DNA of 34,749 bases from CAYFQH01 sp964345215 (lineage in GTDB: Bacteria > Bacillota > Clostridia > Christensenellales > Aristaeellaceae). The stretch covers positions 1-34,749 of the forward strand of contig CAYFQH010000020.1 of NCBI GenBank assembly GCA_964345215.1. The letters are read 5' to 3'. The translations under genes and the position numbers were made by a program. Under the pieces are notes generated by a model. The model was not told the DNA's origin. It searched no databases and saw nothing but the letters and a program-made list of their open reading frames with translations. How positions within the stretch are numbered: the stretch's first letter is position 1; every line of letters begins with the position of its first letter. Shown here piece after piece: positions 25,804-33,063 of this stretch.

Positions 25804-26361
25804 CTATGCCTCCTTTACTGCATTGTTATGTAATAAGTGATCATATAAAAAAGTGCCCAGGGGATAAGGCAGCTTCTTTTTTTCTCGAAGCCGTAATGCA
25901 ATGGTTTTTCCCATGTTCTGACCCCAGTTTTCCAATTCATCTTCCCCTTTGCCTATGGCTTTGACTAAATCAAAAATCATCTGTTTATCCTCAGGGGGAA
26001 AATATTTTTCACTTTTATGGATTTCAAAAAGCTGAAGAAGATGCTTGTACAAAAAAAGCCCCGCAGGGACATTGCTTGGTAAAAAGGGGCCATTTTTAAA
26101 ATTAAGCTGCTGTGCTTTTTGGGCAATACTGTCTCTTGTCGGGCTGACAAAGCACCCCTTAGGAATGTGTTTAAGGGTATAACCTTTTAAAATATCCCTT
26201 TGCTTAACCGCTAATGTATCAGCCATCTCCTTGCTTAGGTAAAAAAAATACAATTCTTCTTTATCTTGCGAAAATTTAATATGCCTGCTTGAAACGCCTA
26301 TAAGTTCCGAAAGATTTTGAACTATTTCATTTTTAAAGCCTGTAAATATATTAAAAACCAT
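25804..26361 (-). CDS. Protein of unknown function
   Basis: 185 residues from the ATG at 26361; the frame extends to 26415 but that part overlaps the DUF1934 gene. The protein is soluble, with a basic, aromatic-rich middle (KHIPKGCFVSPTRDS and FKNGPFLPSNVPAGLFLYKHLL) and a charged C-terminal part (ELENWGQNMGKTIALRLREKKKLPYPLGTFLYDHLL). The phrase LYDHLL/LYKHLL appears twice, with about 60 residues between, hinting at a repeated helical unit. I do not recognise a family. It sits between DUF1934 and UPF0173 genes in one likely operon. Confidence 0.65.
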   Translation of the reverse strand: MVFNIFTGFKNEIVQNLSELIGVSSRHIKFSQDKEELYFFYLSKEMADTLAVKQRDILKGYTLKHIPKGCFVSPTRDSIAQKAQQLNFKNGPFLPSNVPAGLFLYKHLLQLFEIHKSEKYFPPEDKQMIFDLVKAIGKGEDELENWGQNMGKTIALRLREKKKLPYPLGTFLYDHLLHNNAVKEA

Positions 26362-26374
26362 AACAAGTCGCCCT

Positions 26375-26821
26375 TTATCCTTCCGTCTGAAGTAAATAAG
26401 TAATTTCAATTTCATGCAAGGTCATAAAGTTTTCCTGAATATTTAATTGATACTTTAAAAAAATCTCCCCATCGGTTTCTGAAAGGGTGTGTTTAACCAT
26501 AATCGGGTAAATGCTCATTTCCAGTGCACCGTAAGGGGTATTGTAATGGCTTTGGTATTTTTTTCCTTTTTCAAAAACCATACTTGTGTGGTAGTCTCCA
26601 ACTTTTTCCATAACTACCTTACCGGGGGTTGCTGTTACCAACGTATGGCTCACTTCTTGAGAATCAGGTTCAACCTCGTCATAGCGCAGTTCAAAGCCTT
26701 CCTGGGTTTTCGTTAGGCTGCCCGATGTCATCAAAGCAATTTCATCTTTCTGCCCTGACTGATCATGGTTGCTATTCCCTTTTATGGATACCAAAACCGA
26801 ACGTGCATTGGTCTTTTCCAT
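26375..26821 (-). CDS. DUF1934 family protein (YwiB-like, calycin fold)
   Basis: 148 residues, predicted as one antiparallel beta barrel. The DUF1934 pattern is seen in SVLVSIKGNSN, a GSLTKTQEGFELRYDE strand pair, TLVTATPGKVVMEKVGDYHTSMVFEKGKKYQSHYNTPYG and the C-terminal GEIFLKYQLNIQENF-x-TLHEIEITY. Function is not known; the fold resembles small lipid- or ligand-binding barrels. ATG start, ten bases after AGGAGGG. First gene of the operon, with an extended -10 promoter at 26854-26862; the following gene starts 14 bases after its stop. Confidence 0.85.
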   Translation of the reverse strand: MEKTNARSVLVSIKGNSNHDQSGQKDEIALMTSGSLTKTQEGFELRYDEVEPDSQEVSHTLVTATPGKVVMEKVGDYHTSMVFEKGKKYQSHYNTPYGALEMSIYPIMVKHTLSETDGEIFLKYQLNIQENFMTLHEIEITYLLQTEG

Positions 26822-26853
26822 CCCCTGTTTTCCCTCCTAAAAGTATTCACTTT

Positions 26854-26862
26854 ATTATATCA
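26854..26862 (-). promoter_or_regulatory. Promoter of the DUF1934 operon (extended -10)
   Basis: TGATATAAT on the minus strand, a perfect extended -10; no clear -35. Transcription would start about 30 bases before the DUF1934 start codon. Confidence 0.55.
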
Positions 26863-26930
26863 CATTGGGTAGAATATTGATAAGGACTCTAGAGTAGGCT
26901 AGGCTCTTTATTCATGATAACTTTTTCTTG

Positions 26931-26976
26931 TTTTTCTTAGTATGAAGTAGAAATTCATGCTTCATACTAAGAAAAA
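26931..26976. terminator. 17-bp perfect inverted repeat, terminator-like
   Basis: TTTTTCTTAGTATGAAG and its exact complement are separated by 12 bases, giving a long hairpin T-rich at one end and A-rich at the other. It marks the left edge of the patchwork zone. The 26863-27169 interval has no intact gene: it holds this repeat, a coding remnant (26989-27084) and the MATE terminator. Confidence 0.6.
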
Positions 26977-26988
26977 TATCAACTCATC

Positions 26989-27084
26989 TTATTTATTGAA
27001 AGAAAAAAAACCCCCATCTACGGCGGTTAAACTGGTACGAGTGGTGATATAGAACTTTTCAGCAAAACACGCTACAACAACGTT
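26989..27084 (-). pseudogene. 31-codon coding remnant with VDGGF end
   Basis: On the minus strand an open stretch with no start codon, closed upstream by TAA, reads NVVVACFAEKF then YITTRTSLTAVDGGFFSFNK and a stop. It has the look of a real protein C-terminus (compare the TVDGG end of short-chain dehydrogenases) and contains the 10-mer atctacggcg (27016-27025) that recurs in the MATE terminator. It may be a fragment left by recombination. No family assignment is claimed. Confidence 0.3.
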
Positions 27085-27129
27085 TTATAGGTAGCTAATA
27101 GACAATTATCCCTCTATAAATCAGTAAAT

Positions 27130-27166
27130 AAAAAATTTACGCCGTAGGTTTTTGTAATCTACGGCG
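27130..27166 (-). terminator. Intrinsic terminator of the MATE gene
   Basis: CGCCGTAG and CTACGGCG form a perfect 8-bp GC-rich stem, followed on the minus strand by AAATTTTTTA. It is four bases from the MATE stop codon. Confidence 0.85.
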
Positions 27167-27169
27167 CTT

Positions 27170-28507
27170 TTAATGCCACTTGATATTTGAGATTAGAGGG
27201 GACTTATTTTTGGCATAAAAACACACCCCAAAACCAATCAAAGAAACGATACATTCTGTCACAGGATAAGCACACAAGACACCAGTCATATAGAAAAAAT
27301 TTGTTAGCAAAAATGTTATTGGGATGAGAATGATGAATCCCCTCGAAAATGATATAACTTGTGCTACTCGCGGGCGTTCAGTGGATGTGAAATAAGTTGA
27401 CATTACAATATTGAATCCAATAAAAGGACAGGCAAGAAAGTACAGCTTCATACCAATCCCGGCAAGTCTCTGAAGCTGTATATTTCCCTCTTGATTAAAG
27501 ACTGATATCAAAATATCTGATCCGAAGAAGATAACCGCATAAATCACACCAGACAAAGTTAATGCTGTGACAAAAGCATATTTCAGAATTTTATTCACAT
27601 TATTTGTATTGCTTTTACCATAACTGGTACTGATAATCGGCTGGATACCTTGGGATAGCCCCGTAAAGATTGCAACCACCACCAGAGAGATCACTGTGAT
27701 AACACTAAATGCCGCCACACCTACATTTCCGGCAAGACCAAGGATAATGAAATTGAACAGTAGCATAACAACTCCCGAAGTAACTTCTGTAACGAGGGAG
27801 GACACACCGCTTGCGACAATTTCCCTTATACTCTTTCATTTTGGAATGGAAAGACTGAATCGAAAATGGCATTTTTTTCTGAGAAGATAAGGCGAAATGA
27901 CCGCCATACTAATAATTGGAGAAAGTCCCGTAGCAAAAATTGCGCCAAAGATCCCCATCCCCATAGAGAAAATAAAAATATAGTCCAGTACAATATTAGA
28001 AAAACTGCCTATCACCATCGCTCTCATTGCTAAAGATGGATTGCCATCATTTCTGACAAAACATTGTAAAAGATGATTAAAGAGAAAAGTTGGAGAGAAT
28101 ATAAGCATCACCCGCAAATAGGTGTTTGTCATTTCAAACACCGTTTCATCACTACCGAGAAGCCATGTAAGTTGACCGGAATAAAAAACACCCAATACAA
28201 GGAATATGACAGAAAAGAATACAGCTATATAAATTGCGGTTGTAAATACTTTATCTGCTGATTCATTTTCTTCATGGCTTTTCATAATGGAATATCTTAT
28301 ACTACCACCCATACCGATCATCAACCCAATGCCATTGACCAGACAAAACATAGGGAAGGCAAGGTTTAGAGCTGTTAGCCCGTTTGCTCCTATATCTGCC
28401 GAAACAAAAAAGGTATCGGCCAAGGTATAACAAGAGTAAGCCATCTGCCCCAAAATATTGAGTGATACATATTTTATAAAAACCTTACAAATGTTTTTCT
28501 GCTGCAC
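27170..28507 (-). pseudogene. MATE family efflux transporter broken by one in-frame TGA
   Basis: Two open stretches in the same frame, 28507-27839 and 27835-27170, are separated only by TGA at 27836-27838. Together they code for about 445 residues, the normal size of a MATE exporter. The N-terminal half (LADTFFVSADIGANGLTALNLAFP) and the C-terminal half (TGLSQGIQPIISTSYGK and FFYMTGVLCAYPVTE) carry both MATE repeats; the stop falls in the loop around the sixth helix (LSIPK, stop, KSIREIVASG). GTG start at 28507, six bases after GGAGG. MATE pumps export cationic drugs with Na+ or H+. Nonsense mutation, read error or recoding cannot be told apart here; loss of function is the simplest reading. 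Confidence 0.85.
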
Positions 28508-28520
28508 TTTATACCTCCAT

Positions 28521-28569
28521 ATAAACAAAACGCTCCCGTACAAAAATAGCCTTTGTGTACGGGAGCGTT
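28521..28569 (-). promoter_or_regulatory. Leader hairpin with T run upstream of the MATE gene (possible attenuator)
   Basis: AACGCTCCCGTACA and TGTACGGGAGCGTT form a perfect 14-bp stem with a 13-base loop, followed at once by TTTTGTTT on the minus strand. It sits between a likely promoter (28585-28593) and the ribosome binding site, which is where transcription attenuators of resistance genes lie. No leader peptide was identified with confidence. Confidence 0.65.
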
Positions 28570-28584
28570 ACAAACCGTTGTTTA

Positions 28585-28593
28585 ATAATAGCA
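28585..28593 (-). promoter_or_regulatory. Candidate promoter of the MATE leader
   Basis: TGCTATTAT, an extended -10 five-of-six match, on the minus strand. A TTGACA at about 30 bases upstream of it is too far to act as its -35. Confidence 0.4.
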
Positions 28594-28868
28594 CATGCCT
28601 ATGCAAAAAACAATTATAAATGTCAATATCGGTAACAAGATGTAAGAAAAAAGAATTAAAAGATGCATCTTTCTTCTTTTTCTTTTGATATAATTAAAAG
28701 ATTATATTAGTTGCAGATTTCTATTGATACTAGCTTTGGAAAGAAGTAACCACATAAAATGGGAATATACAGGAAATTCCTATCGCTTGAGATAGGAATA
28801 TAAATGTTTTTATAGAACTTAGGGCTTGAACAATATCAAAAAAACCCTGTAATAGCCAAAAAATTAAA
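28594..28868. other. AT-rich intergenic stretch with one small hairpin
   Basis: No gene recognised. The only clear structure is a perfect 9-bp stem ATTCCTATC/GATAGGAAT with a 6-base loop at 28777-28800. Short open frames that cross into the tRNA are not credible. Confidence 0.5.
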
Positions 28869-28896
28869 GGAATGTAATCAAACTTGATTACATTCC
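28869..28896 (-). terminator. Terminator of the tRNA-Pro gene
   Basis: GGAATGTAATCAA and TTGATTACATTCC, a perfect 13-bp inverted repeat with two bases between, followed by TTTAATTTTTT on the minus strand; it begins four bases after the tRNA. Confidence 0.8.
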
Positions 28897-28899
28897 TCA

Positions 28900-28976
28900 T
28901 GGTCTGGGTGAGAGGATTTGAACCCCCGGCCTCTTGAACCCCATTCAAGCACGCTACCAAACTGCGCTACACCCAG
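28900..28976 (-). tRNA. tRNA-Pro (anticodon GGG), CCA encoded
   Basis: 77 bases on the minus strand. The acceptor stem is CTGGGTG with CACCCAG, followed by discriminator A and an encoded CCA. The anticodon arm is CTTGA-ATGGGGT-TCAAG, putting GGG at positions 34-36, and the T arm reads CCGGG-GTTCAAA-TCC. It has its own consensus promoter and terminator, so it is a single-gene unit. tRNA genes are common integration sites, and the flanks here carry mobile-element debris. Confidence 0.96.
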
Positions 28977-29000
28977 TTGAAAATTAGTCAACACTGGCTA

Positions 29001-29029
29001 TTATAGAAGGAAAAAAGCATTTTGTCAAC
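29001..29029 (-). promoter_or_regulatory. Consensus promoter of tRNA-Pro
   Basis: Perfect TTGACA (29024-29029), 17-base spacer and perfect TATAAT (29001-29006) on the minus strand, about 18 bases before the predicted start of transcription plus a short 5-prime leader to the tRNA at 28976. Confidence 0.92.
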
Positions 29030-29069
29030 TACAAAAAAATATTGGTTCTACTCTAATTATTGTAATGGA

Positions 29070-29273
29070 TTAGGGCAAGCAAGATGTAGTTGTAGCAGCG
29101 ACGAGATAGATCATGGAAGAATATCCTTGGAAAGTATGGAGGCTTCTGGTTTTGCATTGAGCCGCTTGAATCATGGAGCTTATACCTTCGCAGAGCATAT
29201 TTGTGAGTTTTGATTTGAAAATATTTAGAATCTCCCGGGAGTGTTTACGCAAGGTTAGGGAGATTTTATTCAT
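29070..29273 (-). pseudogene. Degraded C-terminus of an ISL3-type transposase
   Basis: A 67-residue open frame contains REILNIFKSKLTNMLCEGISSMIQAA and then HTFQGYSSMIYLVA. This follows the end of ISL3-family transposases, where a T/N-x-x-x-EGIN-S-x-IQ-x-AK motif is followed by G-[YF]-x-x-F-x-[NG]-[FY]-x-x-MI. Basic residues usual after the AK are lost (AAQCKTRSLH), and no catalytic DDE part is present. It is therefore a remnant. No terminal inverted repeats could be identified. The bases from 29274 to 29536 show nothing further that I can assign. Confidence 0.55.
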
Positions 29274-29536
29274 AATCCACTACCTACTTTATAGTATATG
29301 GTCTCGCCTTGAGGGTAGGCTAATATATTCTCTTTCCGGGTATATATAGATATCCTTTTTTTGTTTTTTTGCTTCGTACGTCTCAAGGCTCTTTCATGGC
29401 AAGGAATTCATTAAATAAATTCGTTAAATCTTTTTTTCTTCTTATCCTGTTAATGACGATTTTTAAAGTAGATAATGCACAGTGTCGATTTACCAGGCCA
29501 TCCTGCATTATAAATTTGCTTATAAAAGCGCCGGTC

Positions 29537-30196
29537 TTACAATCGGTGCTCTGCTTCAGCGGCCAGTTCACCTGCTATCGGCTCCCCCGCCGCCCGCATG
29601 GCCTTGAACCGGGTTGCTAAAAGGGCAATCACCGCCATCAAGGCCCCTGTAATGACCAGCTGTCTTTCAACAGGAACAACATCAACTAAAAATACCGGGC
29701 CCAGGCCTAAAAATGAATAGATCCCACCCGCCACCACGGGGGCAAATAAAAACATCATATTCTGTATGCTGGCGTTAATACCATTCACCTTCATCAGTTT
29801 TTCCTTGGGAACAAACTCAGTTAAATAGGCACCCACTGCTGGGCCTTGGATGCCCGCACCAATAGAGCGGATGGCTGAAATGAGAAACAGCAGCCAAATG
29901 TACTGGTAACCCATGGCGAAAAGTACTGCCAGCAAGGCCGTAAAAACAGCAATAAGCCCATCTGCCAAAATGATTAGTTTTTTACGGTTGAAGCGATCGG
30001 CCCAAACCCCGGCAAAAAGGGAAATTAAAATTTGAGGTAAAAAACCGCAGAGGGTGGCATAAGTCAGCATTAGCCCGCTTTTGGTAGTTAGGGTAATATG
30101 CCAGGTAATGGCATACTGCACAATAGCAGAACCCATCAGCGTAATCGTTTGACCTGTTAAAAAAAGAATCACTTGCTTAAACCAAAGTTTTTTCAT
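29537..30196 (-). pseudogene. MFS exporter with large internal deletion
   Basis: 219 residues, about half the 400-420 of the family. The first 165 residues are a normal start: TM1, the motif A-like loop DRFNRKK after GVWADR, and TM3-TM6 ending GPVFLVDVV. Instead of the central loop and TM7-TM11, the protein then passes directly into PVERQLVITGALMAVIALLATRFKAMRAAGEP, which looks like the last helix and tail of an MFS drug exporter. The frame is kept across the join. ATG at 30196 five bases after AGAGG. A six-or-seven-helix product is unlikely to transport. Confidence 0.72.
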
Positions 30197-30316
30197 GGTC
30201 ACCTCTATACTTTTGTAAACTGTTTTTATGAAGGGGCAAAATCATTCTATCATTGACCCGCACATTGAACAAGAAAAATATTATTTTGAAAATCTCTTTT
30301 TAAATTTACTGATGAA

Positions 30317-30325
30317 TGGTATGAT
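30317..30325 (+). promoter_or_regulatory. Candidate promoter (extended -10) of the Rho-N-like gene
   Basis: TGGTATGAT 24 bases before the start codon; the -35 region (TTTTTA) is weak. Confidence 0.4.
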
Positions 30326-30348
30326 GAACATAAAAAAGAAGGTATTTT

Positions 30349-31470
30349 ATGAATAAAGATAGCTATGATGCAAACGATGAAGATAATATCCTTGATCTAT
30401 CAGACTCCTTATATCAACTGCAGGTAAAAAACAGCATCAAAAGTAAGGCGCTATACAATTTGGCTGATATTCTTCAACAAAAGACGGCTAAGGATTTACA
30501 TGAAATGGCCCGTATATCTTCTATACCTCAACAAGCAAAAATGCGAAAGGCAGAACTGCTTGAAGTTTTACCTTTGGTTTTAATCGATCCTAATTTAGTA
30601 AAAGATAAGCTGGCCTTTCTTACTTATCGTCAGTGGTCTTTTTTTCAAAGGGCTTTAAAAGCAAAAGAACTTAAGAACAGTGCTGTTATGATTGGAGATT
30701 GCTTGGTTTTACAGATTTTTGGCTTTCTTCAAGTTTTTTATGATAAAGATGATTTTATATTTGTTACGCCAATTGAAATAAAACAAGCTTACCGTGCTTT
30801 AGATGAGGAAGGTCGATTGGAAAACATTAAAAAATTAGCTTTACTGAAAGAATACATTGTTGCAGCGGTTAATCTATATGGTATTATTTCTATCAATGAA
30901 TTTATTGAGATTTTCAACAAGCAAAATTCATATCAAACTTCTGTTGCGCAAATGAATCAGCTTTCTTTAGCCCATTTTAAAAATGAAGAATTTTGTTTTT
31001 GGAAGGATTATTTGGTACATCCAGTTTTTAAAGAAGATTATTTTCAATCGGTCCCTGATCTGCTTGCCGATGTGAATGAAAAACACCGCTATATTCCAAA
31101 CCGAAAGGCCTTTATTAAATACGCAAATTTTATGTACTGGGAAAAAACCCCTGAAAGCGCAAAATTGGAGGGCTTTTTAATGACTAGTTTAAGCTTATCT
31201 TCTTCAGATGCTCAAGATTTGATGGATGAAATTGCAATGATGCTTTCTAATGAAAGGGCTACTGAAGAAATTCTTGATACAATTGAAGATGCTTTTGGTG
31301 TTTTTGAAGACTTTGACGAATTAAACGCACTTGTACAATGCCTTGTTGCTATGCATAACAACACCCGCTTATGGGTGAACAAAGGCCATACACCCAATGA
31401 AATGTATAAGCATTTTCAAAGGCCCTCCTCACTTCACGTGGTTAAGGGCCCAACAAAAAAACTTCATTAA
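30349..31470 (+). CDS. Rho N-terminal-like domain protein of unknown function
   Basis: 373 residues, soluble and acidic at the start. Residues about 34-80 (ALYNLADILQQKTAKDLHEMARISSIPQQAKMRKAELLEVL) match the small helical SAP/Rho-N type fold: TAKDLHEMA followed by KAELLEVL. The middle is helical and aromatic with no known motif, and the end (MHNNTRLWVNKGHTPNEMYK) is a short block that recurs in Firmicutes proteins, some of which carry SEC-C zinc motifs; no cysteine motif is present here. A nucleic-acid-binding role is suggested only by the Rho-N-like part. GAAGG lies six bases before the ATG. Monocistronic; no convincing terminator in the 43 bases to the convergent gene. Confidence 0.75.
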   Translation: MNKDSYDANDEDNILDLSDSLYQLQVKNSIKSKALYNLADILQQKTAKDLHEMARISSIPQQAKMRKAELLEVLPLVLIDPNLVKDKLAFLTYRQWSFFQRALKAKELKNSAVMIGDCLVLQIFGFLQVFYDKDDFIFVTPIEIKQAYRALDEEGRLENIKKLALLKEYIVAAVNLYGIISINEFIEIFNKQNSYQTSVAQMNQLSLAHFKNEEFCFWKDYLVHPVFKEDYFQSVPDLLADVNEKHRYIPNRKAFIKYANFMYWEKTPESAKLEGFLMTSLSLSSSDAQDLMDEIAMMLSNERATEEILDTIEDAFGVFEDFDELNALVQCLVAMHNNTRLWVNKGHTPNEMYKHFQRPSSLHVVKGPTKKLH

Positions 31471-31513
31471 TTTTTCTTGCTGCTAGTGAGTTAGCCTTAA
31501 TGAATATTTATTT

Positions 31514-32791
31514 TTACATAATCTGATTCCCTAATATAAAACCTACTAGATAAACACACAATAGCATGGTTTCTACCAATAGAACGGCAATTTTTACATT
31601 CTCATGTTTTTTGAGCAAAAAGCCTAAAAAAATAAAATATACAAAACCACACGACATGTACCTTCCGGCGCTTAAGAGCCAGGATAGGGAATAATTAGCC
31701 AAAAAATAAAAAAAACCATAAAACAACAGGCTTAATTTAGGATAATTTTTTTTATAAGCTGCTACCATAATAGCGAAAACGCACACAAATAAAATTAGAG
31801 TAGGGTACCATACAGAAATGCCGTACGGGTTATTATAGTTAAGTTTAAGGTAGTCAAAAACATACTGTAGTACCCTTGAAATCCACATGGGCCCCTGATG
31901 CCAGTGGGCCTGGTGGCCCGAAAAAGCAAAGGCATTCCCGTCTACAACGTAATTTAAAAGCAAATAAATACCAGTACCAATTACCGGAGCAATGATCAAA
32001 AAAAGGCTTTTCACCCCGGTTTTGACGTTAAAATTTTTTCTATTGTGTTTGTTCAGCAATTTTGTCTGTTCCAAAAATTCTATAAAAGCAGGTATAATAA
32101 CTAAAACCCCGGTCATTCTGGTAAGGGCTGATAAAATGCCCCAAAACGCAAAACGCCCCCAATGATGGCGTACAGCATGGTAGATAGAGGCCGTGGTTGT
32201 TAAAAAAAACAAGCCTTCTGTCATGCTGGCCCCAAAGAAAAAAGAAAAAGGAAAGACGGATATGGCGATTACTGCAAATTTTGCTGTTTTTACACCATGT
32301 AAATAAGCCGCTAATTTGTATAGCCAGCAGCAGCCCCAAGCAAAACACAGGCTGGATAGAATGGAGCCTGCAACCAGTGTATTGCCAATGATGAGAGCAA
32401 AGGGGCGAACAACCCATACAAACAAAGGGAAAAAAACTAAAAAAAGATGCTGGCCGTTTTCAATGGTATTGGCATAGCCGTTGTTGATTAAATTGATATA
32501 GTGGTTGGCATCCCAGCGCTGAAATATCGATAAGACGTTTTGATTGCTTGTTTGGTATAAAAGAATAAAAAAAACGTAACCAAGCAGATACACTGCTACC
32601 CGTATGCCCAACCCCCATACAAAAACTTTTGCAAGGGTTTTGCGGCTAATTTCTATCCCGCCGTCTTTATCTTCTAAGCTTTGGCCGGTATCGTCTTTTT
32701 CCATTTTATAATTTTTGAAAAATCGATAGATAAGCAAAACTAAAAAAAGCAGAACGGCAACAGTCAACACAATATCAATAACCAGCTGCAT
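31514..32791 (-). CDS. PIG-V/mannosyltransferase-like integral membrane protein
   Basis: 425 residues with about ten hydrophobic helices. RWDANHYINLI (92-102) matches the D-x-x-HY motif of the PIG-V (GT76-like) glycosyltransferases in the GT-C fold, and FFPLFVW and FPFSFFFGASMTEGLFF are the next family landmarks. Such bacterial proteins are thought to use lipid-linked sugars at the outer face of the membrane; donor and acceptor are unknown. The frame is open to 32824, but the ATG at 32791 follows GGGGTG and starts a clean N-terminal helix. It has a promoter at 32905-32934 and follows the broken third VanW gene. Confidence 0.82.
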   Translation of the reverse strand: MQLVIDIVLTVAVLLFLVLLIYRFFKNYKMEKDDTGQSLEDKDGGIEISRKTLAKVFVWGLGIRVAVYLLGYVFFILLYQTSNQNVLSIFQRWDANHYINLINNGYANTIENGQHLFLVFFPLFVWVVRPFALIIGNTLVAGSILSSLCFAWGCCWLYKLAAYLHGVKTAKFAVIAISVFPFSFFFGASMTEGLFFLTTTASIYHAVRHHWGRFAFWGILSALTRMTGVLVIIPAFIEFLEQTKLLNKHNRKNFNVKTGVKSLFLIIAPVIGTGIYLLLNYVVDGNAFAFSGHQAHWHQGPMWISRVLQYVFDYLKLNYNNPYGISVWYPTLILFVCVFAIMVAAYKKNYPKLSLLFYGFFYFLANYSLSWLLSAGRYMSCGFVYFIFLGFLLKKHENVKIAVLLVETMLLCVYLVGFILGNQIM

Positions 32792-32904
32792 CCTCTTCAC
32801 CCCAATTCTGCTTTTAACATACAAGGCCTTGTACGAAACAGGTATATTTAATCAGAAAACCTAACCCCATGGATATATGAAGTGGTTTAGAGAGTATATC
32901 AGGT

Positions 32905-32934
32905 AGTTTAACTGATGTTATTTGTTATTGTCAA
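32905..32934 (-). promoter_or_regulatory. Candidate promoter of the PIG-V-like gene
   Basis: TTGACA (32929-32934), 18-base spacer, TAAACT (32905-32910) on the minus strand. The leader would be about 105 bases long. Confidence 0.5.
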
Positions 32935-32992
32935 ACCTGCTTTTGTTAACAAACCCTCTAAAAAAGCAGGCAATGCGGGTTTATGCCTAAAT

Positions 32993-33016
32993 TTAAAGAC
33001 CTGGTATAGTCTTTAA
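32993..33016. terminator. Terminator-like hairpin after VanW paralogue 3
   Basis: TTAAAGAC and GTCTTTAA form a perfect 8-bp stem with an 8-base loop. The T run is better on the plus strand (AATTTTTTTA) than on the minus strand (ATTTAGG). Confidence 0.5.
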
Positions 33017-33063
33017 CAATAATTTTTTTACAAAAGGGTACTGCTGTCATTATAACTTCTTGT

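Noticed and set aside
27836..27838. TGA as selenocysteine in the MATE gene
   Set aside because: MATE proteins have no known selenocysteine site, and I see no strong hairpin placed directly after the TGA; a nonsense change is simpler.
28730..28960. 76-codon minus-strand frame running through tRNA-Pro
   Set aside because: Its start lies inside the tRNA gene and the frame is an accident of the tRNA and its terminator.
29022..29213. Plus-strand 63-codon frame next to tRNA-Pro
   Set aside because: It starts inside the tRNA promoter and runs antisense to the transposase remnant; no coding features.
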